DNA of 64,000 nt from UBA4465 sp002292365 (GCA_943788615.1 CALSQY010000001.1:1054001-1118000), one strand, 5' to 3'. Positions 9,045-20,000 are shown, numbered from the stretch's first letter. The notes: a model not told the origin generated them from the sequence alone. A program made the numbers and translations.

Positions 9045-12000
9045 TTAATTTTTCGTAAAAACTTCATTTGTATTCATAATAGAATTTACAACTACTGCTA
9101 AAGCAGCTATTTCTGTAGGATTTAAGTTTTTATCCCATTTCTTGTTGCCCGTTTTTAAAAAGGCCAAAGCTTTTTCTTTGTTTTCTCTGAAGTTGACAAG
9201 TTCTCCATCATAAAATGTATTGATTATATTTTCCTCTTTTTGATCGGGCATACGTCCTGTTGTTATTCTGAATGCAGCATTTAATCGTTGTTTTTTATTT
9301 TTTTCTTTACGAATTATATTTTCAGCCAATACTCTTGAGGCTTCAACATATTGAGGGTCATTTAATAAAACCAGTGCTTGCAGAGGCGTATTTGAGATGG
9401 TTCTTTTTACAGTACAAACATCTCTATCAGCAATATCAAAAATCATCATTGAGGGAGGAGGGGCTCCTCTTTTCCAGAAAGTGTATAAACTCCTTCTGTA
9501 AAGGCCTTCTCCAGGCTCTTGTAGATATTCATAGAACCAACCAGACTCCCAAACACCTTCTGGTTGATAAGGATAGACACTTACCCCACCTATTTTCTTT
9601 ACCAATAGCTCACTTATTGCAAGTGCATTGTCTCGGATCATTTCAGCAGGTAATCTGATGCGAGGACCACGAGCTAAGAGTATATTTTCTGGATCTCTTT
9701 CTAATGATTCTTTTGTTAAGATTGATTTTTGTTTATAAGTCGATGATGTAAGAATCAGCTTATGTAGTGCTTTAATATCCCAATCACTTTCGATAAAACG
9801 ATTTGACAACCAATCTAATAATGCTGGATGAGACGGAATACTGCCCTGGCTACCAAAATCATTTGCAGTACCTACCAATCCGGTTCCAAAATGCATTTGC
9901 CAGATTCTATTTACAAAAACCCTAGCTGTTAGAGGATTCTTTTCATCAAATAGCCAACGGCTAAGTCCCAGCCGATTACTTGGGAGTAAGGGATCAAAAG
10001 CCATGATGCTTTTGGGTGTCCCAGGTTCTACCTGCTCACCTTTCTCACTGTAAACACCCCTATTAAGTATGTAGGTTGGTCGAGGTTCTGGTAATTCTCC
10101 CATAACCATGATTTCTTTAATCCCCGATAAGAGTTCATTTTCTTTGGTTCGTATCTCCTTGAGTTCTTTTTCAACTCTGTTTTTATCATGATCATAATGT
10201 GCGAAAAAATATTCTTTGAGGTACTTTTCACTTCCTGACTTCTCTAATATTGAAAGAGCTTCCTTCTCATTAAATGTGTAAAGAACCTCAAGAGGGGTAA
10301 GCTCACTGTCATATATTTTTAATTCGTCGATTCCTCCATTTTTGAATGGCCCGAATTTATCCCTACTACCAAAGGAGAGTCCATTAAATACAAATCCTAA
10401 TTGTGCTAAAGATTGGTCATATTGAAACAGGATTGTTTTATATAAATTATCTTGTTCAGTGATGAGATATTGATTCACACCGTTGATATAGATAGTCACT
10501 CCAGCAGCTTTGCTTGAACCATCATAAGTAATGGTAAGTCTAGACCATTTTTTTGGCACTAACTTTTTTGAAGAGATCACTTGAATTGCATTATGCGGAT
10601 GTGAGTGTGCCAGTATGAATTCTATTTTATTATCCTTCAGGGTTAGCGAATAACCCTTTAGTCCAAGTTGTCTATGCTCACTATGCCATAAAATTGCTGC
10701 CTCAGGATAGATAGTATCAGGTTTAACCCACAGTTCAATTGAAAAAGGATCGGTGCGCTCATACCACCCTATTTTTTCCCCTAAATTCCCAGAATTATAG
10801 TCACTGATGAAGAGTGCATTTCCTGATATGCCGGGTTTAATTATTGGTTCGGTAATCACTGAAGGTAAGCTGGGGTCAAGGCGATTGGGGGTTTTAAATT
10901 TAGTTGTATTTTTTGCTTTTAATTCAGACCCATCCCCACTTGAAACCATTACTTTTTCTGAGTGAGTATTGAATGTGTCAAATGCATAATGTGCAGTCAA
11001 GCTTTTTTTAAGATTTTCCTTAAGTTCTTTGACGGTAATAGAGTGCTCTGAAATCCATTTTTCAAAAAGGTTATCATCGGTCTTTATTTCTTTAATTTTT
11101 TGTTCCTGAGCCTTAATCATATTTTTCAAAAGAGTAATTTGCTCTTGCTCTTGCTTAGAAGAAAGTAATAAGGAAGGCCCCGGCGTTTGATCAGGACCAT
11201 AAACGGGAGACCCTATCTCAAAAGTGGAATTAAAAAACCCGAACAATTGATAATAATCTTTTTGAGAAATAGGGTCATATTTATGATCGTGACATCTTGC
11301 ACATTCAATGGATAGACCCATGAATGCTTTTCCTAATGTATGCGTCCTATCTGCAGCATATTCTACCCTAAATTCTTCAAATATTATTCCAGCCTCTGAA
11401 TTTCTTTTATTGAGTCTATTAAAGGCAGTAGCTAGAATACTTTCTTGATTGACTTCTGGTATTAGATCACCTGCTAATTGTAAGGTTGTAAACTTATCAT
11501 ATGACATGTTTTGATTAAATGATTGAATGACCCAATCTCTCCAAGGAGCAAATTCTCTATGTTTGTCATCGTTATACCCATCGCTATCAGCATATCTTGC
11601 CACATCCATCCAATTGGCTGCCATTCGCTCTCCATAGGCATCAGAGGCGAGTAACCTATTGACTAATTTTTCATATGCATCGGGTGTTTCATCTTGGACA
11701 AAATAGTCTATTTCTGACATGGAAGGAGGTAGACCCGTAATATCAAAACTTACTCTACGAATCAATGTTTCTTTGGATGCTTCTTCTGAAGGCCTCATAT
11801 TTTCAGCTAGCAGCCGTTTGATAATAAAATTATCAATGGGGTGTTTTGTCTTGAATTTATTAGATAATTCGGGTATTTTGACTTCGGTTAGCGGAATGAA
11901 AGACCAATGAGGTTTATATTCAGCACCTTGCTCAATCCATTTAGCAATGATGGCAATTTCCAAATCACTTAATTTTAAATGAAAACTAGGCGGCGGCATG

Positions 12001-12485
12001 ATGGATTCGGGATCAGTAGAAATCAATCGCTCAAAAACCATACTCTTATCAAGATTTCCAGGAACAATTGCATGTCTAGCATCATTATCTCCCAAAGCGC
12101 TGTATGCACCCTCTTTAGTATCTAGTCTTAAGTTAGCTTTTTGTTTGGAGAGATCAGGTCCGTGACAGGCATAGCATTTATCTGATAAAATGGGTTTGAC
12201 ATGAAAATTAAAATCAATTACCTCAGGGAGTAATTTTTCAGCATTTACGATTTCATTCGGTTTTTTTGTTGTGCATGCGGATAAAATTGAGAGGCTACAA
12301 ATGGTTAGCATAATACTAAAGCTCATTATGCCGCGATTATCTATACTGATTAAGGAGGATAGGTGTTTGCACAAATCCATTTTTTTAATTTTGAGTATTT
12401 TCATCCGATATTTCGGAAAAAAAGTTGGCGACCACTTTCTCACATAAAATGAATGATGAACAATATGGTAAATTCTTTTAATCAT
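9045..12485 (-). CDS. PSCyt1-DUF1549-LamG-DUF1553 diheme lipoprotein, paralogue 2
   Basis: Up to 1146 residues with the same order as its neighbour: lipobox (ILSAC, Cys71 in the long form), PSCyt1 heme CYACH at 104-108, MPPP axial-Met segment, DUF1549 with a second heme motif CARCH followed by HDHKYDPISQKDYY, LamG-type domain, and DUF1553 ending in NPTEIAALAVVVN. The first ATG (12485) overlaps the M81 stop as ATGA, but it gives a 70-residue leader; internal ATGs at 12380 or 12326 would leave a more normal signal peptide, so the true start may be there. It has a longer linker before the LamG domain than the 5652-8927 copy. The pair probably arose by tandem duplication. Role unknown. Confidence 0.88.
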   Translation of the reverse strand: MIKRIYHIVHHSFYVRKWSPTFFPKYRMKILKIKKMDLCKHLSSLISIDNRGIMSFSIMLTICSLSILSACTTKKPNEIVNAEKLLPEVIDFNFHVKPILSDKCYACHGPDLSKQKANLRLDTKEGAYSALGDNDARHAIVPGNLDKSMVFERLISTDPESIMPPPSFHLKLSDLEIAIIAKWIEQGAEYKPHWSFIPLTEVKIPELSNKFKTKHPIDNFIIKRLLAENMRPSEEASKETLIRRVSFDITGLPPSMSEIDYFVQDETPDAYEKLVNRLLASDAYGERMAANWMDVARYADSDGYNDDKHREFAPWRDWVIQSFNQNMSYDKFTTLQLAGDLIPEVNQESILATAFNRLNKRNSEAGIIFEEFRVEYAADRTHTLGKAFMGLSIECARCHDHKYDPISQKDYYQLFGFFNSTFEIGSPVYGPDQTPGPSLLLSSKQEQEQITLLKNMIKAQEQKIKEIKTDDNLFEKWISEHSITVKELKENLKKSLTAHYAFDTFNTHSEKVMVSSGDGSELKAKNTTKFKTPNRLDPSLPSVITEPIIKPGISGNALFISDYNSGNLGEKIGWYERTDPFSIELWVKPDTIYPEAAILWHSEHRQLGLKGYSLTLKDNKIEFILAHSHPHNAIQVISSKKLVPKKWSRLTITYDGSSKAAGVTIYINGVNQYLITEQDNLYKTILFQYDQSLAQLGFVFNGLSFGSRDKFGPFKNGGIDELKIYDSELTPLEVLYTFNEKEALSILEKSGSEKYLKEYFFAHYDHDKNRVEKELKEIRTKENELLSGIKEIMVMGELPEPRPTYILNRGVYSEKGEQVEPGTPKSIMAFDPLLPSNRLGLSRWLFDEKNPLTARVFVNRIWQMHFGTGLVGTANDFGSQGSIPSHPALLDWLSNRFIESDWDIKALHKLILTSSTYKQKSILTKESLERDPENILLARGPRIRLPAEMIRDNALAISELLVKKIGGVSVYPYQPEGVWESGWFYEYLQEPGEGLYRRSLYTFWKRGAPPPSMMIFDIADRDVCTVKRTISNTPLQALVLLNDPQYVEASRVLAENIIRKEKNKKQRLNAAFRITTGRMPDQKEENIINTFYDGELVNFRENKEKALAFLKTGNKKWDKNLNPTEIAALAVVVNSIMNTNEVFTKN

Positions 12486-13984
12486 TGCTTCCCATTAATT
12501 TCTTCAAAGGGGAACAACGGCTTTCTTCTGTTTTCATAGCGTAATTGGCGCATGTCGGCATTGGTTACACCGCGGGTATTTACTCGAATGATTGTTGGGC
12601 AAATAGATTTGTAGGCAGCGATTGGCGCTTGTACCCCCTTAGCCACTATTGCATCGAAATCCACTGGATTGATGCCGCAATGTAGTAATTGTTGTAAGCT
12701 AAAAGGGGCGGTTCGCTTAGATGTAATCATAATTGTTGTATTTTCTTGTGTTTCCACAAGTGCCGTAGGTCCCATATCATAGTTTAATTGACCACCATGA
12801 CAAGCTTCTTTATCAAAGAAAACTCCAGAAATGCGTTTTTTTATTTGGATAAGGGTTCGCAGTGGGACACCATGGTTATGATCTGTTTTGGCTCCTAAAT
12901 CAAGTTCTACAAATTCATCTATTTCAAGATCTCTTAATATTTCTATGGCATTGGGGTCATTGATACAAATAAAGGACTTGCAATGTTTCTCTTTTTCTAA
13001 TGCATTCAATAAAAAGGTGCCATCACCTGGAGATCCCCCGCCTACATTATCTCCCATATCAAGAAGTAGTATTGGTTTTAGAGAATTTTTTATTGCATTT
13101 ATGGCTTGATTAATGGAGGTTTTTTCACCCGAAAACCTGTGATAGTAAAGATAAAAATATTCATTTATTTCTTTTAAAATATGATTAGCTAATGCTTCGT
13201 CATTATTTGTAATTACTAGTATTGCTGATCCCATATCTATCACATCGGCATACGGAAAACCTAAAAGAATACTTATCGATATAACACCCGGCTTTTTTTC
13301 TAATTTTTCGGTCAGTTGATATAAGCCAAGACAAGGTTCTGCATCAGTGAGCTGTTTTTCAATGCTTATAGCTAATGGGGCAGGTAGCATTTTCTGAAAA
13401 GGGCGTGTGCGGCCTGTTAAAGTTTCAATCATTAGTTTAGCCGCTCGATTGCCTGTTTGACGTTGATCCAAATGTGGGTTTGTTTTGTAGGCGATTAAGG
13501 CATCAACATTTTCAGACATTCTTGCGCTAATGTTAGCATGCGGATCAAGAGTTCCTATGATAGGGATTTTACCTAAATGTTTTCTTAGTAAAGTAATCCA
13601 ATACCCATCAAAATCATCATCAATTTGACTTACCGCTGCGCCATGGGGAACAACCAACAGTCCATCCAGAGGTAAGTGTCTATCAAGGGCTTTTGTAAGC
13701 TGTGCTAAAAGAGCCCTAGAAGTTGCCTCATTAATAATTCCGCCAGGAGTAGCTTCGGCATAAAAAATTGGGATGAGTTCAAAACTATGTTCATCAAATA
13801 CCTCAATGATTCCTCCAATTTCATGAAACGCCTCTTGATATTCAGAGATAATATGTTTATCAAAAAATAGATGTCCGTTCTCGAAATCAATCATAGAAGT
13901 ATTTTGATCTATAAATGTGTTTGATTCGTGATAGATACCTAAAAGGCCTACTCTCTTCGCACTATTTTCATTTGTGGACCTCAA
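12482..13984 (-). CDS. M81 family metallopeptidase-like protein (MlrC/DUF1485)
   Basis: A 500-residue protein of the M81 family, named after microcystinase MlrC. Recognisable pieces are RVGLLGIYHESNTF at the N-terminus, LLVVPHGAAVS, GTLDPHANISARM, the acidic-histidine metal-binding segments, and DNVGGGSPGDGTF in the DUF1485 C-terminal half. No signal peptide, so cytosolic. Many homologues occur beside sugar or opine catabolism genes and are not proven peptidases, so the reaction should be left open. It is the first gene of the long minus-strand run and its stop overlaps the ATG of the next cytochrome gene (ATGA at 12482-12485), which suggests a shared transcript. Family secure, function not. 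Confidence 0.85.
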   Translation of the reverse strand: MRSTNENSAKRVGLLGIYHESNTFIDQNTSMIDFENGHLFFDKHIISEYQEAFHEIGGIIEVFDEHSFELIPIFYAEATPGGIINEATSRALLAQLTKALDRHLPLDGLLVVPHGAAVSQIDDDFDGYWITLLRKHLGKIPIIGTLDPHANISARMSENVDALIAYKTNPHLDQRQTGNRAAKLMIETLTGRTRPFQKMLPAPLAISIEKQLTDAEPCLGLYQLTEKLEKKPGVISISILLGFPYADVIDMGSAILVITNNDEALANHILKEINEYFYLYYHRFSGEKTSINQAINAIKNSLKPILLLDMGDNVGGGSPGDGTFLLNALEKEKHCKSFICINDPNAIEILRDLEIDEFVELDLGAKTDHNHGVPLRTLIQIKKRISGVFFDKEACHGGQLNYDMGPTALVETQENTTIMITSKRTAPFSLQQLLHCGINPVDFDAIVAKGVQAPIAAYKSICPTIIRVNTRGVTNADMRQLRYENRRKPLFPFEEINGKQ

Positions 13985-14939
13985 TAAAGTTTACTTAAAA
14001 TTTAGATATGTAACCATAAAAACTGTTACTATTGTAATTTAAAAGGTAAAGGAGTGGACAATTTAAAATCATTAATTTTTTCATAACATCATCTAAATTG
14101 CCCAGAAGAAGAAAGTCCCCCTTTTTATAATTTCTTTTTATTTAACATAATAATTAAATTGAAATCAGCTTATCCTAGACAAATACTCCCTTTCTAACAC
14201 CCATATAATAATATTCTCCCTGTAAATTTCTTTTTATTATAATTATCTGATGATTGATTCTATTACCCAAATCATAAAGAAAAGCAAACCTTATTGCGAA
14301 ATATTTATAATAATTATAATTTTTCAAGGTGTAATAATTGAATTTGATAACTAAAAGTGGCGTTTGATAGCCGTGTATCAATGCTTCATCCAAAATCATT
14401 GTAAATAAGGAACATTAATTAGGATCCGTGATTAGGTTATTATTAAAATTGTTAAAATCACTCGAACCCTAGTCTGGAATTTCAATTATATTTAAAACCA
14501 CTATTCTTTAATCGGTATTAGTTTTTATTCTTAAGCAGTTTATTTGTTGAGGTTAAACTATTTTTTTGATGGTAATAAAGAAATTTAATGAGGGAGATAT
14601 TAATTAATTTTCATCATAATATTGATAATAAGAGTCCCTTAAAAGAATTTTTTTAAGGGTTAAAAGTATAAATCAGTGAAAATATTAGAATAGGAATCTA
14701 AATTTCAAAAAAATATTACTGTTGTTCTTACAGATGAGATAATATTCTGACTCATGAAGTTTTATTCTGATTTGAGGAATTACAACTTCATATTTAAATA
14801 TTATTTAAAAATTTTTAATTTTTCGTAATATTTATTAAATTTATTAAAATGTTAATTAGAATGATAGAATAAATAACATTTTTTGAAATTATAAATGTAA
14901 TTATTTGCAAAATTGTTTTAATAAATAGTATATTTATAT
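13985..14939. other. Long AT-rich divergent intergenic region
   Basis: This 955-bp gap separates the minus-strand run starting with the M81 gene from the plus-strand sigma-factor/SusCD locus, so it must hold both promoters. A 74-codon minus-strand frame at 14175-14399 has no recognisable motif and a composition typical of random AT-rich DNA, so it is not called as a gene. The only clear structure is a hairpin at 14636-14659. No recognisable RNA gene or repeat was found. Confidence 0.5.
14636..14659. repeat. Perfect 9-bp hairpin upstream of the ECF sigma gene
   Basis: CCCTTAAAA (14636-14644) pairs perfectly with TTTTAAGGG (14651-14659) around a 6-base loop. It lies about 280 bp upstream of the ECF sigma gene at 14940 and is not followed by a U-run on the plus strand. 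It may be an operator or a boundary structure between the divergent transcription units; nothing in the sequence decides which. Confidence 0.4.
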
Positions 14940-15491
14940 ATGAATAAAAAAGCAGATTGTGATAATGTGTTAACTGCGAAAATAATTAGCGGAAACAAAA
15001 CTGCTTTTAAAGAAGTTTATAGTAAACATTGGAAAGGAATTTTTGTAATTGCTTATTCTTTTTTAAAATCTAAAGAAGAAGCAGAGGATGCTGTTCAAGA
15101 CATATTTGTTAAGTTTTGGACGAAAAGGTCGCTCTTATCTGATCAGCTGAATTACAAGCCCTATTTATTTAAGCTGGCTAGAAATAGTTTAATCAACATA
15201 GTAAATTCGGTAGCCAAGAAAAATACGACAGCCCTGTCAGAAATTCGGGAGCCAGGCAATAATTATGTTGAAAATGAAATGGATTATAAGGAGTTATTCA
15301 ACTTAGCAAGTCAAGCGATCAGTCAATTACCTCCCAAGAGAAAAATTATTTTTGAGCTCAAACGAAAAGAAGGATTAGATTCTAATGAGATTGCCCATGA
15401 AATGGGCATATCTAGAGTCATGGTGCAAAGGCAATTAAAGTTGGCCAAACTCTCCATTAATAAGTTTATTCAGAGTCATGTAATAGTCTGA
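14940..15491 (+). CDS. ECF RNA polymerase sigma factor (FecI/SusC-type)
   Basis: A 183-residue sigma-70 family protein with only regions 2 and 4. Region 2 contains the EEAEDAVQDIFVKFW segment and LARNSLINIVN; region 4 shows QLPPKRKIIFELKRKEGL and a helix-turn-helix with NEIAHEMGISRVMVQRQL. It belongs to the Bacteroidota expansion family of ECF sigmas that are controlled by FecR anti-sigmas and TonB-linked SusC receptors. The FecR and SusC genes follow directly on the same strand, so it very likely drives the SusCD operon when the receptor binds its glycan. The start ATG is preceded by a very AT-rich leader without a clear Shine-Dalgarno. Confidence 0.93.
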   Translation: MNKKADCDNVLTAKIISGNKTAFKEVYSKHWKGIFVIAYSFLKSKEEAEDAVQDIFVKFWTKRSLLSDQLNYKPYLFKLARNSLINIVNSVAKKNTTALSEIREPGNNYVENEMDYKELFNLASQAISQLPPKRKIIFELKRKEGLDSNEIAHEMGISRVMVQRQLKLAKLSINKFIQSHVIV

Positions 15492-15681
15492 GTATGCATA
15501 TTTAATATGTTGTCAATATTTTAATAAATACCATTTTATATTAGTTAATTCAATCACTATACCTTTAATAGTTAGCAATATCTTAAATATTTGAAACTTA
15601 GGTTTCTGTTGTCTATTAAAAATTGTATTAACTGTAATGCACAATTATTTTTTCTTAAACACGTAATTCTTTATTTGTTAA

Positions 15682-16932
15682 ATGATTAAAAAATCGATAA
15701 AAAATATTTTTGAAAGCTATTTAAAAAAAAGTAGCACCGAAAAAGAAATAGCGTTTCTTTATAGTTGGATCAAAGACAAAAGTAACAAGACTGAGCTGAA
15801 TGAACTCATAGATGAGTTTTCCCAAAAGGACGACACAATGAATCTTGATCACTTACTTGGAGAAGATGAAATTATTTGGCGGCAGATTCAAACAAAGTTA
15901 AATGAGAGGTCGACACTAGAAGAACAATATTCTAATATTTCAGATGAGGGGGGCAAACATATTAAAAGAAAAATAGAAGAGTTAGAAAACAAAAAAGTGA
16001 TTTTTTGGAAAAGGTTTAGAGCAGTTGCTGCTACTATTTCTTTAATTTTAGTAGGATTTTTAATTTTAGATTCCTCTTTAAAATTTGAGCAGCCTAAAAT
16101 TTCAGAATTAAATATCCAACCTGGAATATCGAAGGCAACACTTTTTTTAGAAAATGGAAAGAGTTTTGAATTGACTGAAAAGACAGATTTGACCATTGAG
16201 ACTGGAGATACAAAAATCGTAGGTGCTGGATCATCTATTTCTTACTATGTAGCCCCAAAAGAAAAAACAACTTCGTCAAAAGAATTACAGTTTAATACCC
16301 TGCAAATTCCTCGAGGTGGCGAGTTTTTCTTAGAATTATCAGATGGAACCAAAGTTTGGATTAATTCAGACTCAAGATTAATATACCCTGTTCAATTTAT
16401 CGGGAATGAGAGGAATGTGGAATTGATTGGAGAAGCTTATTTTGAAGTTGCACCCAATGTATCAAAGCCTTTCATTGTTACCTCAGGAGTTCAAAGTATT
16501 GAAGTTTTGGGAACATCCTTTAATTTAACCTCATATGAGGATGATAATGAAATCATTACTACTTTGGTTGAAGGCAAAGTAAGCATACGGAGATCTCATG
16601 GAGATCAGGGCAAAATTGTTTTGCTTCCGAATCAACAAAGTATTATGACAAAAAGGGATGGTGAAATTCTCACCAGAAATGTAGACGTTAGAGAAGCTAT
16701 TGCATGGAAATCCGGAAAATTTTATTTCCACAATGAATCGATGTCCAACATTATGAAAATTTTGTCTAGATGGTATGACATCAATGTGTTTTTTGATAAC
16801 TCGAGGATTTCAAAATTATTGTTCTCGGGAGGATTTAAACGCTATGAAAATTTTGAACAAGTTAAATCAATTATTGAAAGTACAGAAGAATTAACTTTTT
16901 CAATAAAAGAGAATACAGTAATTATTAAATAA
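15682..16932 (+). CDS. FecR family anti-sigma factor
   Basis: A 416-residue single-pass inner-membrane protein. The N-terminal cytoplasmic part (about 1-110) would hold the ECF sigma factor; one membrane helix lies at about 112-130. The periplasmic FecR domain contains PRGGEFFLELSDGTKVWINS and GEAYFEVAPNVSKPFIV, and the C-terminal DUF4974 domain ends with AWKSGKFYFHNESM and the MKILSRWYDINVFF segment, which contacts the STN domain of the partner SusC. It lies 190 bp after the sigma gene and about 120 bp before susC, giving the standard sigma/anti-sigma/receptor order of glycan-responsive loci in Bacteroidota. Confidence 0.93.
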   Translation: MIKKSIKNIFESYLKKSSTEKEIAFLYSWIKDKSNKTELNELIDEFSQKDDTMNLDHLLGEDEIIWRQIQTKLNERSTLEEQYSNISDEGGKHIKRKIEELENKKVIFWKRFRAVAATISLILVGFLILDSSLKFEQPKISELNIQPGISKATLFLENGKSFELTEKTDLTIETGDTKIVGAGSSISYYVAPKEKTTSSKELQFNTLQIPRGGEFFLELSDGTKVWINSDSRLIYPVQFIGNERNVELIGEAYFEVAPNVSKPFIVTSGVQSIEVLGTSFNLTSYEDDNEIITTLVEGKVSIRRSHGDQGKIVLLPNQQSIMTKRDGEILTRNVDVREAIAWKSGKFYFHNESMSNIMKILSRWYDINVFFDNSRISKLLFSGGFKRYENFEQVKSIIESTEELTFSIKENTVIIK

Positions 16933-16975
16933 TGATAGAGCTAAGAATGTAGTATTTAACCAAAAAGGCTAAAAA

Positions 16976-17001
16976 AAAGGGAATGTTAGAGCATCCCCTT
17001 T
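16976..17001 (+). terminator. Hairpin between FecR and SusC genes
   Basis: A 10-bp stem (16976-16985 against 16992-17001) with a single A-C mismatch and a 6-base loop, preceded by an A-run and followed by only a short T stretch. It sits 44 bp past the FecR stop and about 50 bp before the SusC start. It could act as a partial terminator or a processing and stability element that lets susCD be expressed much more strongly than the regulators. Its position is clear; its role is inferred. Confidence 0.5.
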
Positions 17002-17053
17002 CTAAACACTTTAGTCAATAAACCAATTGTTTAACTTAAAAAAAAGCAAATAT

Positions 17054-20000
17054 ATGAAGAAGTACGCGATTCCGAACTATGTCGGATTGAAAAAACTATT
17101 TCGAATTATGCAATTATCTACAATATTTTGTGTTTTGACCATCTTTGAATTGGCAGCATCGAATATTGTTTATTCGCAACCCGTCAACTCTTTTGATATG
17201 AATCTAAAGAACGTAGAGGTGCAGACAGTACTAAAAGAAATCAGTCAGAAAAGCACATTTGATTTCTTTTATAATTCAACATTACTTGATAATCTTCCAA
17301 AGGTGAATGTAAAAGTTCGGAATGCGGAGGTAGGTGAGATACTTGATAAGGTAATTCCTCTACATCTATTTTATGAGTTAGTTGATGAAACGATAATCAT
17401 CAAAAAGAAGCCCGAGACTGAATTGAAAAAATCCAGTGCTTTTATAAAGGTTGATCAGGAACGGACGATTACTGGAACTGTTAAAGATGAAAACAATGAA
17501 GGACTCCCAGGAGTTAACGTTGTGGTTACGGGTACTACCATCGGTACGATCACAGCTGTTGATGGGAAATATACCTTAAGTATTCCTGAGCAGGGGACTT
17601 CTATTCAGTTTAGTGCCATAGGATATTCTTCTCAAGAAATTCAGATTGGCTCGCGGTCTATTATAGACGTTACTCTTACAGTAAATGTTGAAGAATTAGA
17701 TGAAATAGTAGTCACCGCATTAGGAATAAGAAGTCAGAAAAAGTCATTGGGTTATGCAACTCAAAACATTTCAGCGGAATCCATCACTAGGGGTAAAGAA
17801 ACTAATATCGCAAATTCATTAGCGGGTAAAATACCTGGTGTACAAATTACTCCAGCGGCTTCTGGAATGGGGGGTAGTTCAAGAATTCTTATCAGAGGGA
17901 ATTCATCCTTGTCGGGAAATAATCAACCTCTTTATGTTGTAGATGGTATGCCCATCGATAATTCTGGATTTGGAACTTCAGCAGTTCCCTCAGCTACAGC
18001 GGAGGGAAATGCTACAGATATATCCGCTCAGAGAACTGATTTTGGAACAGGAATTTCTGATATTAATCCTGAGGATATTGAATCTATGTCGATATTGAAA
18101 GGGCCAAATGGAGCCGCTTTGTATGGCAACAGAGGTGCAAATGGGGTTATCATCATTACAACCAAAAAAGGTTCTAAAAGGAAAGGCATAGGTGTGAATT
18201 ATAGAGCCAGTGTGATGACCAGTACGGTCAATGAGAGTACGATGCCACAATTTCAAAATGAATATGGTAAAGGGAATGGAGGTGCTTTAGATAACACTGC
18301 AGATGTCAATTGGGGTCCAAAATTCGATGGCAGTGCTGTTGACTATAAGATGAATGAAGATGGGGAGGTTCTAAGTGGAAGTTATGTCGCACAACCAAAT
18401 AATGTTTTAGATTTTTTCGATACAGGAGTTGAAACAACACATAATTTGGGTATTGAAGGTGGAAATGAGACTGCTAGTATACGGTTTTCTTATACTAATT
18501 TTGATGGGAAAGGGATTATGCCAAATGCCAAATTGTCTAAAAATACTTTCAATTTAAGGGCGACAGCACAGCTTACTGATAAGTTTAGTTTTGATTCTAA
18601 GGTCACTTATTTTAATCAAAGTGCTAGTAATAGGTCACAAATGGGCTGGGGAAACGAAAGTGCTATTACTCCCCTATATAGAATGGATCGAAATTCGGAG
18701 ATTCAACATTTCAAGAATAACTATCAACGAGCGAACGGAGGATCAATGCATCCGTATGGGCATGACTTTAATTGGAATCCTTATTATTTACAAAATAGGA
18801 TTACTGATGAAGATGAAAAAAGTCGAGTTTTAGCTTTTTCTAAATTGACTTATACCTTAAACGAGAATTTAAGTGCATTTGTGAGAATTGGAACGGATGC
18901 GCTCTCACAAAAAGTTCAAAGAATAGTTCCCTTTAACGGTGAGGCAGATCCTGCAGGAGGAAGTAGAAAAGATAGTAGATATGGACTTACAGAGACTAAT
19001 GCTGATTTTTTGATATTATTCAATAAAGAATTAAGCACTGATTTTAATCTCAACTTGAATGTAGGAGGAAATTACCGGTTTAATAGAAGTGATGCGTCCT
19101 TAAGGTCTGGAGAGACTTTTAATATCCCGTCTTCTACTTTGTACTCTAATTTAGCAACGCTTAACGCTGGCCAAGAAACTTCTCAGAGAGCAGCCATCTA
19201 TTCCTTATATTTTGCCGGCTCTCTTGATTTCAAAAAGATGATTTATTTAAATTTCACGGGTAGGAATGACTGGGATTCAAGAATGTGGACGCCGACAGGA
19301 GAATCAACAGATTGGTCTTTCTTTTACCCTTCTGTAAGTTTGTCTCTTTTGGGGAATGAAATGTTTGGCATTAATAGTAGTGTTCTTTCATTTTCGAAAT
19401 TAAGATTTGCTTGGGCTGAGGTCGGTTCAGGAGGGTTAAAGCAGGATCAAATATTTTATTCTCTTAGCCCAGTTACCGGATATAATGGAAATATCAGTGT
19501 CTCACAGAGTAATGTTTTTGATGATGCAGCTTTAAGGCCTGAATCTACTCAGTCGATCGAATTGGGTTTAGAATTAAAATTCTTCAACAATAGATTATAC
19601 ACTGATTTCACTTACTATTCAGCAAGTACTTTTGATCAAATTATAAATGCTCCTGTGGATGCTTCAACAGGATTTCAATATAAGCGGACCAATGTGGGTG
19701 AAATTTCCAATAAAGGGATTGAATTATTAATTGGAGGTACGCCGATACAGGGGGCTGATTTTTACTGGGATGTTTCGGTCAATATATATAAAAATACCAG
19801 TGTTCTGGAGTCTTTTATAGAAGGGTCTGATTCTTATTTATTTACCAATAGAGATAATTTTTCTGTAAAAACAAAAGTTGGTGGTAATTATGGTGATATA
19901 TGGGGAAATGACTTTGTCTATGAAAATGGACAAATGGTTTTAGATGACCTTGGACTTCCCGTTTCAACAGATGAAGAGCAACTACTAGGAAATTATCTTC

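Noticed and set aside
14175..14399. 74-codon minus-strand frame in the long divergent gap
   Set aside because: No motif, random-looking AT-driven composition rich in Asn, Tyr and Ile, no neighbour coupling; most likely chance.
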